Shown: piece by piece, positions 46,763 through 59,405 of the stretch | Numbering within the stretch: position 1 is the first letter of the stretch | Layout: each line of letters begins with the position of its first letter | Source: Rallus limicola | Taxonomy: Eukaryota; Chordata; Aves; Gruiformes; Rallidae | NCBI GenBank assembly: GCA_022605955.1 | Contig: JAKCOZ010000005.1 | Coordinates: forward strand, 30,232,950 to 30,296,949 | Direction of reading: 5' to 3' | DNA length: 64,000 bases | The notes under the pieces: model-generated | The model's database searches: none | Seen by the model: the letters and a program-made list of their open reading frames with translations, nothing else | What the model was told of the DNA's origin: nothing | Translations under genes and position numbers: made by a program

Positions 46763-48597
46763 CTCATAGCACTTTATTTCCTATGTTCTTTGCAAGACAA
46801 CTGTGTGAAACATTAAAAAGGTTCATGTGGAAATGTCTCTTCTCTTGAAGGTGTGGTTCTGTTTGACCATATCTGCTGGTAATGATTCTCCATCATCTTT
46901 AGTGGGAAAAAAATGTGGGTAGTGCCCACTGAGCTTCTGAAAACCTCCTTCTCCCACTGCACACTAAGCACTCATCCCCTCTGCTCCCCCTACAGAATTG
47001 TCCTTAGAACAGTTCCCAACCAGTCCCACCTTGTGCACCAAACCAATATGGATTGGAACAGGTTGGTTTTTATGATGTATGGAAGGGACTGCAACCTGAT
47101 GCTGTAAAATCAAACTCATTCCAGATCAGATCTTTTGATCAAAATATGATAAAAACTTTCATGAAAATAATTTCCATTGAAAAAAATAATAGTCCAGGTT
47201 TTCAGTATTTTTCCTTGTATTTGTAATCAGGCTTTGAATTCATTATTGTGAGCTTGAAAATAAACAACAGTTGAGACTGAAATAACCAAAGATTTATACT
47301 TAAAAAATGCTATAAAGCATCTTTGCCTACCCAGTGGTATACTGAGCACAACGGTATGCCATTAAGAATAAAATGATGAATATTTTCAATATATAAGTAA
47401 TATATTGCATTGCTGAACTGTGGAATGTCATCTTTGTGCTGTGGTGTGATTCTATTCATCTTAGCAACTCAGATAGCAACTGATAGGCAGTCTAGTGATC
47501 CACGGTGAAAGTTCAGTCTCTTTATAAGCATGAGGACCAGAATTCTGCTGATATAATTGGCTTGACAAAGGATTTTTAATAATGAAGTATTATATAAATA
47601 TTTTAACCTATTTACTGTTAGCATCAGTATTTGTACTCAAGGAGTACAAATATTGGGGGTAAAGTTACTTGATAGCCTACGAAGGCATAACTACTGAATA
47701 TTTAAAACACTTTTGGTTTCACATCAGACATTGCTCCTACTAAGATAGTCATGGAATACTTTTGATTTATTTTTTTTTTTAAATTCCATGTCAGTGGAGT
47801 TACTGCACTAATGGTGACATATGAAAACTAAAAAAAAAAATGTAAATCTTACATTTTCTGTCACCATAATTACTAGATCAATGTTGTAAATAAGGGTGAG
47901 AGTATGATTTTGATGTTTGCTTAACATCAGTTGTGGGAAGTTGGGTGTCAACAGTAAAAAATATTACATATGAGAAGACATGAAAGCTGGATGTTCAGTA
48001 TAGCCAAGCTTCCTAAATCATATCTAAAATCAGTTCCCTTTCTGTGATTTGTGGCTGATGAGTATGTTTCAAGAACTGCTTGGTAAAAATTGTAATTTGA
48101 TTATTCCATGCACTGTGTGGAGTTTGTTTACTTGTAATATATGTTATTTCTACACAGAGTAATGTCTAGCTATCTAGATGATATGATATGCATCTTTAAC
48201 TGCTTTAGTTCATCATGTGTTATTAAAGTTCATAAGGAGAAAATGTATTTTCACTTCTGTTGGTTTTCATTTTCTAAACCATTTTTGCCTTGACAGAGAA
48301 ATTACACTGAACTGGGTGTAATGATAATACCATTAATGTGTAGTAGTTCACATTTATGGATGCAAAATCAGAGCCCCATACATCTTCAGGATTGACTTGA
48401 CTGTAACAATATTGTAGTTCTGTATAAAAAACATCGTCACTTAGTGGCTATGGAAACAAAAGAATTTATTTTCTCTGTTTTTGTTGTGAGATTTTTTGGC
48501 TTAACTTGTTGAAGAAAATATATAGTGTAATAAATTAGGCTAATAAAATTCTAAATGAATGTATGTTGCAAATTATTATATGGCCATTTTTTATCTT
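46763..48597. other. Unique AT-rich sequence
   Basis: No exon, RNA gene or named repeat is supported. It contains the hairpin at 47628-47652. Confidence 0.55.
47628..47652. repeat. Perfect inverted repeat, 11-bp arms, 3-nt loop
   Basis: TATTTGTACTC, then AAG, then GAGTACAAATA. Confidence 0.88.
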
Positions 48598-48691
48598 CAC
48601 AGAATCACAAGGTTGGAAAAGACCTTTAAGATCATCAAGTCCAGCCATTCTCATCCTAAGCTAAACCATATCCCTAAGTACTTCTTCTACC
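48598..48691 (-). mobile_element. CR1 LINE 3' tail, minus strand, about 94 bp
   Basis: CACAGAATCACAAGGTTGGA, then AAAGACCTTTAAGATCATCA and CTAAACCATATCCCTAAGTA. It is nearly identical to the matching part of 41811-42020, differing at a handful of positions. Confidence 0.9.
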
Positions 48692-51600
48692 CTTAGTCAC
48701 ATACATCCTTATAGAATTTGGTTATAGATAAAATATTACATTGGTTAGCCACATTCTTTAACTCTTTTTTCTGGAATTTATAAAGGCCAAGGCAAAGCCT
48801 GGGGTGAAAATACAGTTACTGACTCTAATATTGTAAGTCTATTTAAGGAATACAAGAAACATAGATGCAACATACTGTTTGATATAGTCAGATGTAAATC
48901 TGATGAAAGCAAAGGAGACATTTTAATAATAATCTCAATTGAACTGGGTTTTCACCCGAAATCCTCTCTCCCTACTTTGGACATGATTACTTGTCTGAAA
49001 TGTTTGGTGTCTGGATAATGACATTCTATCCTATTCAAGCAAAAAAAATTTAAGTGTGACTGTGCTAGAATGGAACAGAACAGTAACAGTAATTAAAAAT
49101 ATTGACATGCAGAGAAATTACAGCAACCTTTACTGTACATCAGAAAACATTCCTTCAAATTTCCTATCACAGAAAATGAGAGGTATATGCGTTTTTCTGG
49201 TTTCCTAACAACTGTGTCTACAAGTGTGGCTCCTGATTGTAAACGTGAAGACATGCCCACCAACAAAGGCTGGAAAACATTTTTCAAGTCAGTGTAGCTG
49301 TCAGATATATGATGATGTTGCCATTTAATTATTCTAGAACATATGAAGTTTAAGGCCAAAAACATCAAACAGATGTTAGTATACACAAAAGATCTAAACT
49401 TATACGATACACATGATCTAAGTCTCAAGATGGCATTAATCTTTATGTAAAGCGTTTCATTATATAATTCATATGGAAAGAAATATCAATTTCAGTTTTT
49501 TGCAAATATAAGCATAAAAGCATTGAGATAGTACACATTTATAACCCTTTGTTTTCCAAATCAAAGCTCCAAAAGAAACAAATTTAAGAAGCTGACCTCT
49601 GAAAGAAGGTCACTCCCTTGAATACTCCTCTGAAAAATACTCCCTAACATAGACCTCAGTAAAGGTCTATGTTAGTGCATTGCTAGGCCAAAAAGGTGTA
49701 ATGATCCAGAACAGTGAGAGAATGCTATACTTGATAACAGAAGTTGTAGGAGTATACAGGCACTGTGGATTATATACAACCCTATACTAAATACTCATAG
49801 AGAAACATCTGAGTGCTGATTCACAAATTTAAAGCAAAGAAACAAACCTAAACCAACAATTATCTCCTTCTTGAGTAAATTGATTGCTTGTGGATTTCAG
49901 TTTGATGAAAAATATCTGTATAGATGACAAAGTATGATTCAAAATAGGTCAAAAATGCAAGAAGTTCAATTTATTTCACATCTCACCCTTTCAGTTTTGA
50001 AAACGGTGCTGCTTAGCAAAACAAACTGGTATACTCAATATATACCTTTCAGTGAAATATAGGAAAGTGCTGCTGAATGTAGAGGTTGTTTTTTATTTTC
50101 TCCAGGGTACCTATCAAATACAACTTTAAGAAAGAGCATATGTGTGCAACTGAGATTCTTTTCTGCTGTTGGAACCAACCTGCTCTTCCATAATTTTGTG
50201 TAAACTGTTTTCAGGAAAGGAAAACCATTGAATTAGCTCAAAATAATTAATGTATATTCTGCCATCAGCATCTGATGTAGAACTAGCTGATTTCCAAAGT
50301 TTTTTATGTTGATTTGCCTGTAATGCAAAGGGTTTTTAAAGTAGGAAGTTGTCAAGTTTTGTCAACATTGCATAAGTTTATGTCTTTGTTAATAATATTT
50401 ATATTTATAGATTTACGTATGTAATTTTATTACATGTGCAGTATGTATTTATATACTGATAATGCTAAAACAAGACTTACTAATGATGATAAAGAAAATG
50501 GCTTCTAATTTCATAATCTTCTGTAATACATATGAAGTAGAAAAACATGTTCAATGAATGACCCAGGCATCCACAGCGGCAATTTTGCATAAGTGGTTTG
50601 GTGAACTAAGATACTTGCTTATTCACCATCAGAATACTAAGTACAGTAAAGACTATTAGAACAGTGAATGATAATCAAAGTTCTGGTCCTAGTTAATTTT
50701 TTTTTTCATTTGTTTGCCTTCTGTAAGAGATTAATCTTACAATAGCTTAGTGCAAAAGGAAGACAATGAACTTCAGACAACCAATTAGAATTAACATACA
50801 CTTTAAATGTACACATAGGTATGATGCCATATAAAGATTCAGAAATTAAAACTTATTATGTCTTTAGACAAAAATGATTGTGTACTTGCACAGAATATTT
50901 CATCTCATTATTTGAAAAGTTTTGTTTCATCTTTAAAATGTTGTGAGGCACTCATTTTCAAAGAATGGATCCAGAAAAAAAAAACACCTTTGCGTCTGTG
51001 TTTATTATTCTCCTAGAAACTATAGCCTTGTCGTCTTGAATTTTCTGTTCCCATGAGTTCTTTTAACTTTGCAGCACAATCTCCATGTAGACAAAACCAC
51101 CCTGAAGTCTGTATTCAATCTGTCAATTACTAATTACAGAATGAGTTTGATGTTATTTAAAATATATGGTTATTTTCTGTTTAATTCAGTGAAGCTCATT
51201 GGAAGACACACAAAATAAAATCACTTTGTAATGAATTATATTAAATATTTCTTCATTTATTCCTCTTTTGCCTTTTTTCACTTGAATTCTAGTTGGCTGA
51301 TAGCAATAACAGATTCCAAATTTGCACATTTTAATAGCTTGTTCGCCCATCATAAAAAAGGCATTCTTATCAGTTCTAATGGATATTGTACTGTTTGTGA
51401 AAGCACCATATTGATGGTCTCGAAATCTGACCTGTTCAGCCACCAAAAGATGGGGGGTGGTGGGAAGAGGAGGAATTCGATACTCTCCACATTCTCTTAC
51501 AAGTGTTAAATGCATTAGCAAACAATGCTTTAAAGGACAAGCTCACAGTCATTGATTCTTGGGAATCTGTTGTTTAACAGATCACTGGATGTTGCTTAAA

Positions 51601-51957
51601 CCAAGAAAAATGAAGTAGAGAAATTGAGCTATATCTTGCATAAGAGTCTTGGTTAAGTAGCACTGCCCATATGTACCTGAAAGTTCAGGACCTGTGGAAA
51701 AGACAATGGAAGAAAACTGTACAGGTTATTTCAAACCTCGTTTTTTCCAATAAAAATGACTGATATTTATGTCCAAAATTTCATTCATGAATGGTAAAAT
51801 AGAGCAAACAGAGTATTGGAAATGTTTTTTCAAATATCAGCAAGCCTTTCCTGGGAAAAAAAAGCATGCTTGCTTTAGCTGTCCTTTGTACCAATGACAT
51901 TTGTTGTATTAAAACGTTAATGACCATTTATGCCCTTGGTTTGCCTTTCCACAACAG
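48692..51957. other. Unique AT-rich sequence
   Basis: No exon, RNA gene or named repeat is supported. It contains the hairpin at 49644-49675. Confidence 0.55.
49644..49675. repeat. Perfect inverted repeat, 13-bp arms, 6-nt loop
   Basis: CTAACATAGACCT (49644-49656) is the exact reverse complement of 49663-49675. Confidence 0.9.
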
Positions 51958-52066
51958 ATTTGAAGACGAACACACATTTGCTGTAATACAGAGACCCACT
52001 GCAGAAAGACCTAAGGATGCCTGCCTGTATATTTCTCCAGCCCTACAGAATAGCATCAATCACTGA
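51958..52066 (+). CDS. Weak candidate terminal coding exon, unidentified
   Basis: A pyrimidine-rich stretch (GGTTTGCCTTTCCACAACAG) ends in a usable AG at 51957. The following sequence is open for 35 codons in one frame only, beginning FEDEHTFAVIQRP and ending SPALQNSINH before TGA at 52064-52066. The other two frames stop early. About 900 bp downstream is AATAAA (52959-52964), with another at 53043-53048, so a 3' UTR could follow. Against it: I recognise no protein family, no partner exon is visible upstream, and a 35-codon open stretch can occur by chance. The exon would start with one base completing a split codon, the same phase as the exon at 63836-63935. Two alternative downstream exons of one gene are therefore possible but unproven. 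Confidence 0.2.
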
Positions 52067-55000
52067 ACAGAAAGGTTGGGATGTAATACTATTCTATTGG
52101 GCAGAAGTTGTATAGGCCATCTTTATTAGGCACTGCTAATAATGAGACTGATGGAAAGATATTTAATCTTCAGAAGTTCTCAAACTTTTAAAAGTCAGTT
52201 GAGGATATTTCTCATTTAGTTATTTTGTTATATATAGACAACCCTGTTCCTAATGTTATGAAGGTTATGCAATAACACTAACCCTGCCAGCAGGGTGGAT
52301 GGTTTTTAAGGAGATAAAGAAGTATGTAGACATAGTGAATGTCATGTCTGTTAATATTTTGCATTAAGGAGAGCGGTAAATTGTCCTCGAAATTTTCTTC
52401 ACTTATCACCCCAGTGTTTTGTGGTGTTTTTTTAATGCCTAGGTTCTTCTAGTGTATGTACACTAAAGATAGGGTCGGGTGGGGGTGACTTTGGGGGAGG
52501 GAGTAATCATCTGTATAATCTTTGTTATTATATCTAAAGTGATAGTTGAGGGTTAGGAGCTGAAACAATATTTTATCAAAGTATCATGTTGAAGTTTTTG
52601 CAGGTTTCAAAATATTTAAATATGTAAATTTCAATGAAGAGACTTTAGATTTTTTGATAGTCTAATGATTTTAAGCATCTCATTTCTAGTCAAACACTGA
52701 CAAAAGATGTTCAGATTGCAGTGTGAGATGGTTTCTATGGTTACAGTTGTTTCCTAGCATTTTAGTGACATCTTTTGTGAGCATTGGCTGCTTCACTTAT
52801 TTGTCACTAATGTATGTGTAGAACTATAGTTAATAGCCTTGGGCGGACAATTTTTTTTCTCTGAATACTGGTATTGTTTTTTAGAAGCATTTTTCAATAA
52901 GGTGACAATGCACTAGAATACTAATGGTATGTATGGTATTTTAAGATGTCAAGTTTTCAATAAAATGGTAATGAAAATTTTGCATTTCATTTAATAGTTA
53001 AATATTCATGAATTTTTCACAGCATGATCAAGTGAGCAAAAAAATAAAGAAACTGTATAATGTGTAATACTAACCATCATAAATTTAACTCCTTTTCATA
53101 GAATCTATTCAATACTTTTTAATAACTAGCTCTTTATAGGTTTAAAACAGCTGTAATACAGATATCTAGAACTGAAACTTCAATTTAAAATATTTTGATA
53201 TATCTTATTTATATTGTAGTGTGAATGAAATATAAATTATGAATAATATTCTAGACCAAAGACTGGGCACTTACATTGTGAGAAATGAGGGTAAACCATT
53301 ATATATTCAGATACAAAGATCACTTTAAGTAAAAAACTCTTTTGTTAAAAATATTTGGATTTGTTTGAATTTATCACAGTGTTAAAGTGTGAATTATGAT
53401 CAGCGAGGAAGAAATGGGTGCAGCATGATAATTTGTAGAGCCTAGTGCTATCAATTCCTCAGCATATCAAGAGTTTGGTTCTGTGTTAGGCACTAGGAGT
53501 TCTGCTGTTGTATTTAACAGAAGCAGAATTAGGTTATCAGGTAAGTTAATTCCTTCTATGTTGTCAGCGCTAGTAACCATGCATGCAGTGATTAATGACA
53601 TGATTTCCCCTTTTAGTCTGTACTTAAAACGCTTTCTTTTGCTGAAAAGTAGCCACTCAATGTCAGACATTTTTTGTCAGCAAATCAGTATTTTAAATCT
53701 AAATTTTTAAAATGCAAGTATAAAACACATTATTCAGTAGCAACACAATAAAGGATCACTGGGATAAGGGTTGTTTCTTGTCTGCATATAAGGGAGATTC
53801 CTACAGATTCAATTCCACATCAGAAGAATCTTTACCATCAATTCCATCACTGTTGCAAGGTAAATTTTTCCTTACCTATCTTTTTTTTTTTTTTTAAACA
53901 AAGTTTTTGTGTGTTATTTCAAGCTAATAATGCTACATATCTTTCCCTACAAAAATATTACAAGTAAATATATATATAGCATCATATCACCCAAAAGACA
54001 CACTTAGAATTCAGACATGCTCCATAGCAATGGAATACATAGTCAGTTTGCTCCATTACCAACCTCTCATTTGGGCTGAATACAAGACCTACAACAAAAT
54101 ACATAATATCTGTAACTTAGGGAAAATAAAAGCAGAGAACAGACAGATCAACTTTATATGCATGTAGGTGATAGAGTAATGAGAATTCCCTGTGTAGGGA
54201 AGCACTAATGCCATGAAGAAGTCAACCATCCCTCTATAGTGCATCCATTCTCACTTCCATTACATAGTAAAGACAGATAAAGGGCCACAAAAAGCCAAAA
54301 GCCTCTGTTTACCTGATGGTTGCTTCTGACCAAACTGTTGCCCTGAGCCAGACTCACTACATGTAGCTGAAATGAATACTTTACACAGATATGGCCTATA
54401 ACCACAATGAAAAAGTCATTATGTTAGCATGATTTTATTTTGGTTTTAATATGCTTGAATAAATGCAAAGGAGTAGAAAAATCAGACCTTTAATCTAATC
54501 TAGATCCTGGCTTCCTTCCTGACCTTTGGGAAATTGTTAAATTTTCCATCTTACAAGCTTTTTTGCATATTTGTTTAGTCTCTTTTTCCTGTCTCTTTTT
54601 AGGGAACTGTTATTTATTAAGATAGCTAATTGACTGAGACTTTGATTTGAGTGGTAGAATTATCCAAAGGTCTCTTGCTAATTTGCTCCTAATAGCAACT
54701 GTTTCAGGTTTAGCAGTAAAACAATTAGATCACATTCCTATCAAATGTGTCTACTTGAATGACTCAGAAATCCTAAACAGAGGAATCAAATTCTGTAGTT
54801 ACAGACAGGGTTTGCTATATATGTCTTTTTCCTTAAAATTTATGGACCAGTATGGTAGCTCAAGCCACGGCAGTAGTTTTTGCCAATTTAAAAGGAGGAG
54901 TAATGTATTGTGCTGGATTTTTTCTGTAATCTTCATCCAATTCTAATTTCTAAGAAAAAAAATTTCAAAATGGAGTAAGAATACTTCTTCACACCTTAAT

Positions 55001-56429
55001 GATTATACCTGTAAAAGAAGAAAGCTTACTTCCTGCCCGCTGCAAAAAGCCAGATCTTCATAAGTTACATTCTAATATACCAAAAGAACTGACCAAACTG
55101 TACACAAAACAAACTGTACTTCACAGGATTATTGGCTGAGTGATTTTGGATTTGACATGCATTCCTCATTAATCTCTTCATTCAAAGATCATCTGGCTTT
55201 ATAGTATGTCTTCACAAGTTTTATCTTAGTCTAGAACTATAATGATCCATTATTTTTAAAGCAATTCAGTTCACTTTTAACTATTCTATAACTTGGTTAA
55301 TGAGAAGCATGGGAGGAAACTCTAAATGTAGGAGAAATGTAATGTAACTGGGATGTAAGTGTTTGTATAGGCATATAAGTTATATGCATTTTCATAGGTA
55401 GAAGCTTATATAATCTGTCAATTATGTCACTCAAGTTTCTTTAAAAGAGAGAGGTTTGGCTTTTAAGGGTGCTTTAGCGCGTACAAACCTAAAAAGAAAA
55501 ATCCACATTCCAGTAGAGGCAGCACTGTTTGGGGTTTTTTACATATAGCAAGCACTGCAATGAGATGTAAGGTTCTATCTGCAGTTGAAAGCCTCTTAGA
55601 AAACAAGAGATAATGGCCCGTTATTGTATTGAGCATACTGCATTATATCAGTGACTACAGAAGTAATGTCAATTTTCTGACTGAGTAATCCTTCAGCAAG
55701 AGGCATGTTATCAAAATGATCCTGCAAGAATTTACTCTGTAGAAGGATATGTATATTGATGAAGTGTATGCCAATAATATTTTCTTTTCCACAGTGCTGG
55801 AAGTTATCTTAGTACTTTGATCCTGATTATGCAAAGAGTGGCATGCTTAGGCTATCTGTTGCTGCAGTAATTCATAGGATATCAAGATTGACACTCTCAA
55901 CTTACAAAATATTGAGTACAGGCAAACATGCAATGTTCAGTCCTGAAATGACTTTTTTTTTCTTTTTGCAATGTCTCAAAGCACAACTTGGCCCTAAGTT
56001 GACATATATCCTGTGTTCTATAACATAGCCTAACACATGCCACGAGTCCTTTTATGGTGTTTTTCTTCTAGGTGTCCTTCCTGGGAATACAGTGAAAGTT
56101 TGAGAATAATTGAACTGTAGACAAGCTTCTGTTAAAATTGAAGAATGTTGCCTCCTCCAAGCTACTTATTGGAGAGGAAAAAAAAAATCTTTCTTTTGAA
56201 TATATATTAAACCTTCAGATCAGAAATTAAGTATTTCTCTATGGGAAGATAAACCAGCTGCTCCAGCTCGTTATAATTATTAAAGGAGCATGTGGTGTGT
56301 GGTGATTCCTAAAGATCAAAGAATCTCCAAACTGCTGAAGCTGCACTTTCTGAGCATTGTGACTAGAAAAGCAGAGCTTCTTCATTGTCCATATTCTGTC
56401 TTCATAGGTTTATATGAAGTACACCCGTG
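52067..56429. other. Unique sequence, possible 3' UTR in first kilobase
   Basis: The first 900 bp would be a 3' UTR if the candidate exon just upstream is real. Beyond that I see only AT-rich sequence with a T15 run at 53881-53895. The acceptor-like TTTCTTTTCCACAG near 55794 has no convincing donor after an open frame. Confidence 0.45.
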
Positions 56430-56850
56430 GCCCTTGGATCAGGGAGCCCAGCACAGTCATACAGAGGCAGGGCTGAGGCCTCAGCATCCAGATCCAGGCT
56501 CAGGCCAGCTCAGCTCAGATCAGCTCAGCTCCACAGTACAAGGATAGGGCAGCTAGAGCCCAGATCATGAGTTAAGCCTATGCTGACAAGACAAGTCCAG
56601 GGCTAAACTGATCTGCAGCTCAGAATTTGGGCTGGTGAGGGTAATTTTGATCAGGTACAGCATGGCATTAACTGAGTAGACATAGGTCCAGACTTCCAGC
56701 CACTCTACAATGCAGCTTGTGTAACAAGTGAAGGCACAGGCCTGAGTCTAAAAGAAGCCTCTGAGCAGAGATGGAGGTGCCAGGTGAGTCCCCAGGGCCT
56801 TGACAGAGTTTTCTCCTGTTCTTACCTGCACTGGGTGAGCAGGTAACAGT
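56430..56850. other. Locally GC-rich block of unknown origin
   Basis: Base composition shifts clearly to G+C compared with the flanks. The block includes a CAGCT-type pentanucleotide cluster (CAGCTCAGCTCAGATCAGCT at 56506-56525, continuing CAGCTCC) and GAGGTGCCAGGTGAGTCCCC near 56774. It has few CpG dinucleotides, so it is not a CpG island. It may be an old repeat or LTR remnant that I cannot name. An open frame covers its start (to about 56547), but no domain is recognisable. Confidence 0.4.
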
Positions 56851-58670
56851 ATCATGCTGGTCTCTATGTAAAGTAAGAATTCAGACTGTTGTCTTTAGGA
56901 TAGGCTAAAAAAAAACCCCAACTACACATGAAAAAAGTAAATTTGATGTACTTGTAGCAAAATTGAACACTCGAATGCTCTATGTTCATTAAACACCGCA
57001 TCTTCAATGTCACAACATGTCTTGCAACCCCAGCAATAGTATTACAGCAATATCACATACAGCAGTATTAGGCATGAACTGTGTTATATAAAGTGTTACG
57101 TATATTTAAGAGGCCTTCAAAAATATTTTATTTTCCTAATTTTATTCACAGTAACTGCACTTTTTGTCATAGAATAATTTTTATAAATCTGTATTTCTTT
57201 ATATATCCTGTTTTTAAAAGAACAATAGTAGCTCTTTTTAGCTGGAGCACTGTCCTTTCCTACTCAGCAATAATATCTTGCATTATATAAATGTTTAGTG
57301 ACAATAACTATTGTATTACCAAGGCTGCTGTTAGACAGCCTATAGAATTTTGTCAGATGCAAATGATTGGAGATTAATCAAAAAACCTAAGAATAAACTA
57401 TGGGAAATCATTAAATATTTCTAGAAAGTTGCCTTTGTTAAATATGCTGTAAGTCCTGTTTCAGTCAAGGATTATTTTTACAAGTCAGCTCTCTACTAAT
57501 GGAGAACCCCTCCATGATGCTGTGCCTGCTACTGACTGCTAAGGGTTTTTTTCCTATTCGCTATTCATAGTAGATTTTTGAGTTGTTTTTGTGCCCATGA
57601 AACTGAAGACTAACAGTCTCTGGAGCCAAGCATAGTCTCTTTGTTGGGTAGAAATAAAGCCTACAGGAGAGGATGGATGTGCTCAGCGTCCCAGCAAGTG
57701 GCTTGAGATGAAGTGATATTGGCAGGATTCAGACTGAAATTATTACAAAACATGAATGCCACATGTGCAACTGCTGCCTGGCTGTTTCTGTGCTTCTCTC
57801 CTTTTGTTAAAAAGTGCTATCTTAAAAAAATAGTAATAACCTTGATCTTGTGCCATTGCTATCTGAAAATTGCAGGGTCTTACAGATCCCAGAATGAAGG
57901 ATCAAGGGGGAAATGATTGTTCTGCCAAACATGAAGCTTTTGTAATGACAGTATTGTGTACTGCTTCCACAGAACAAGCCTCCCATTTAGCTTAGCTTGT
58001 AAACTAGTCTTACCTAGAAGTTTGGTGACATGCTGTCTCCTTCCCAAAACAATTTGAGAAACTATTAACAATGGTTATTATTCAAGTCTGCCAGTTATTA
58101 ATAGTAGATTGGCATATCTTCAGTTTTATCCATTTAGGTTTTACTATTACAAAGTTATATGGGATTTCCTTTAGATGATATAATCACACTAGATTTTGTG
58201 ATATAAAACTGAAAAAAAGCACTGTCTCGAGCCAGTTGCAGGCAGGCTCCCTCAATTCTGCCAATACTCAGTCCTAGTTGTGCTATCCCTTTTAGTCAGT
58301 CCTGGGTTTGTCAACAAGAAGCCATGCCAGCCGAGTAGTGATTTTGTGATAAGAACATTTGGAAATTAATATGAGATCATATTCATCTTAGAAGGAGTTT
58401 TAATCTGCTTTCAGAAGTGAGAAGCTGGTACTTACATCATTGTATCCTGTTCCCCTTTAGTGAAATAATGTCAGGGTCTTCTACCATAACCTGCTTTATT
58501 CCTGGTATCATGTGCCACTCTGTTAGTACAAGAATAAGATCATTATAAGCATGTTAATCTCAGAGTCATGAAAGCTAATTTAAATTCTTGACTTTGCCAG
58601 AAATGTATTAGTAGCAGTGCAGATGAGAGAAGATGAAATTATCCTATGGTCTGAAATTAGAAGGAAAGAC

Positions 58671-58773
58671 ATTACTAAAGCTCAATTGCATTCCTTGATG
58701 CCATGCAATAAATTAGATTAATTACTAACTGGCATCATTACTGAAGCCCAATTGCATTCCTTAATCCTGATGC
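58671..58773. repeat. Two direct copies of a ~31-37 bp motif
   Basis: Copy 1 (58671-58701) starts ATTACTAAAGCTCAATTGCA and copy 2 (58737-58773) starts ATTACTGAAGCCCAATTGCA. Both continue TTCCTT...GATGC, copy 2 with a 6-bp addition. A homeodomain-like AATTAGATTAATTACTAA spacer lies between them. Confidence 0.8.
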
Positions 58774-59199
58774 TCTTCAGGAGAAAGAACAGCTACTATT
58801 ATTTCTTTGGTAATGTTACTCACTTTTGGAATTACTGCCCCTGAATCTTTGTAAAATCTCAGTTATGATCACACACTCAGACATGACCCTATAATAAACA
58901 AAATGTTCTAGGACAAACCTGGTAATTGTTCTAGAAAATGCTTTTTCTAGGCATTGCTCCAGAAAACCAGGCATTTGCAAGTTGGCCTCTCAGTCCAACC
59001 CATTTAATGTAGTAATATTCTTCAACAGATCATGACAAACATTAATCCTGAAGCTCTTCTGTTAATGAATTAGACTTCGGTTTCAGTTTCTCCACCATTT
59101 TGTTCTTGATCTTGCTTAGTCTTTTCTCTCTGAAGGTGGCTTCTTTCCTAGCACACCCTTTTTTGCTCTGTGCCTTCCTAATAGGTACCATATGGAATA

Positions 59200-59231
59200 A
59201 TTTTGATAGCCAGAAATTTTGATAGCCAGAA
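59200..59231. repeat. 16-bp perfect tandem duplication
   Basis: ATTTTGATAGCCAGAA occurs twice without a gap; a third partial ATTTTGATA follows 9 bp later. Confidence 0.9.
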
Positions 59232-59390
59232 AGTTAATAATTTTGATAATACTTTCTTTCCATTTCTTGGCTTATGTAAAATATAGTCAGTCTCAGTATT
59301 TAGTATAGTGCCACACAGGCTGTGTACTCAGCTACTGACTAGCAATGGTTAACAGAATCTGAAGAAGATAAAGTTTTTTAATTCAGTTAC

Positions 59391-59405
59391 TATATATATA
59401 TATAT
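59391..59405. repeat. Short TA microsatellite
   Basis: About 7.5 TA units. Confidence 0.8.

Noticed and set aside
55794..55880. Acceptor-like TTTCTTTTCCACAG followed by about 25 open codons
   Set aside because: No GT donor at the end of the open stretch and no conserved-looking peptide.
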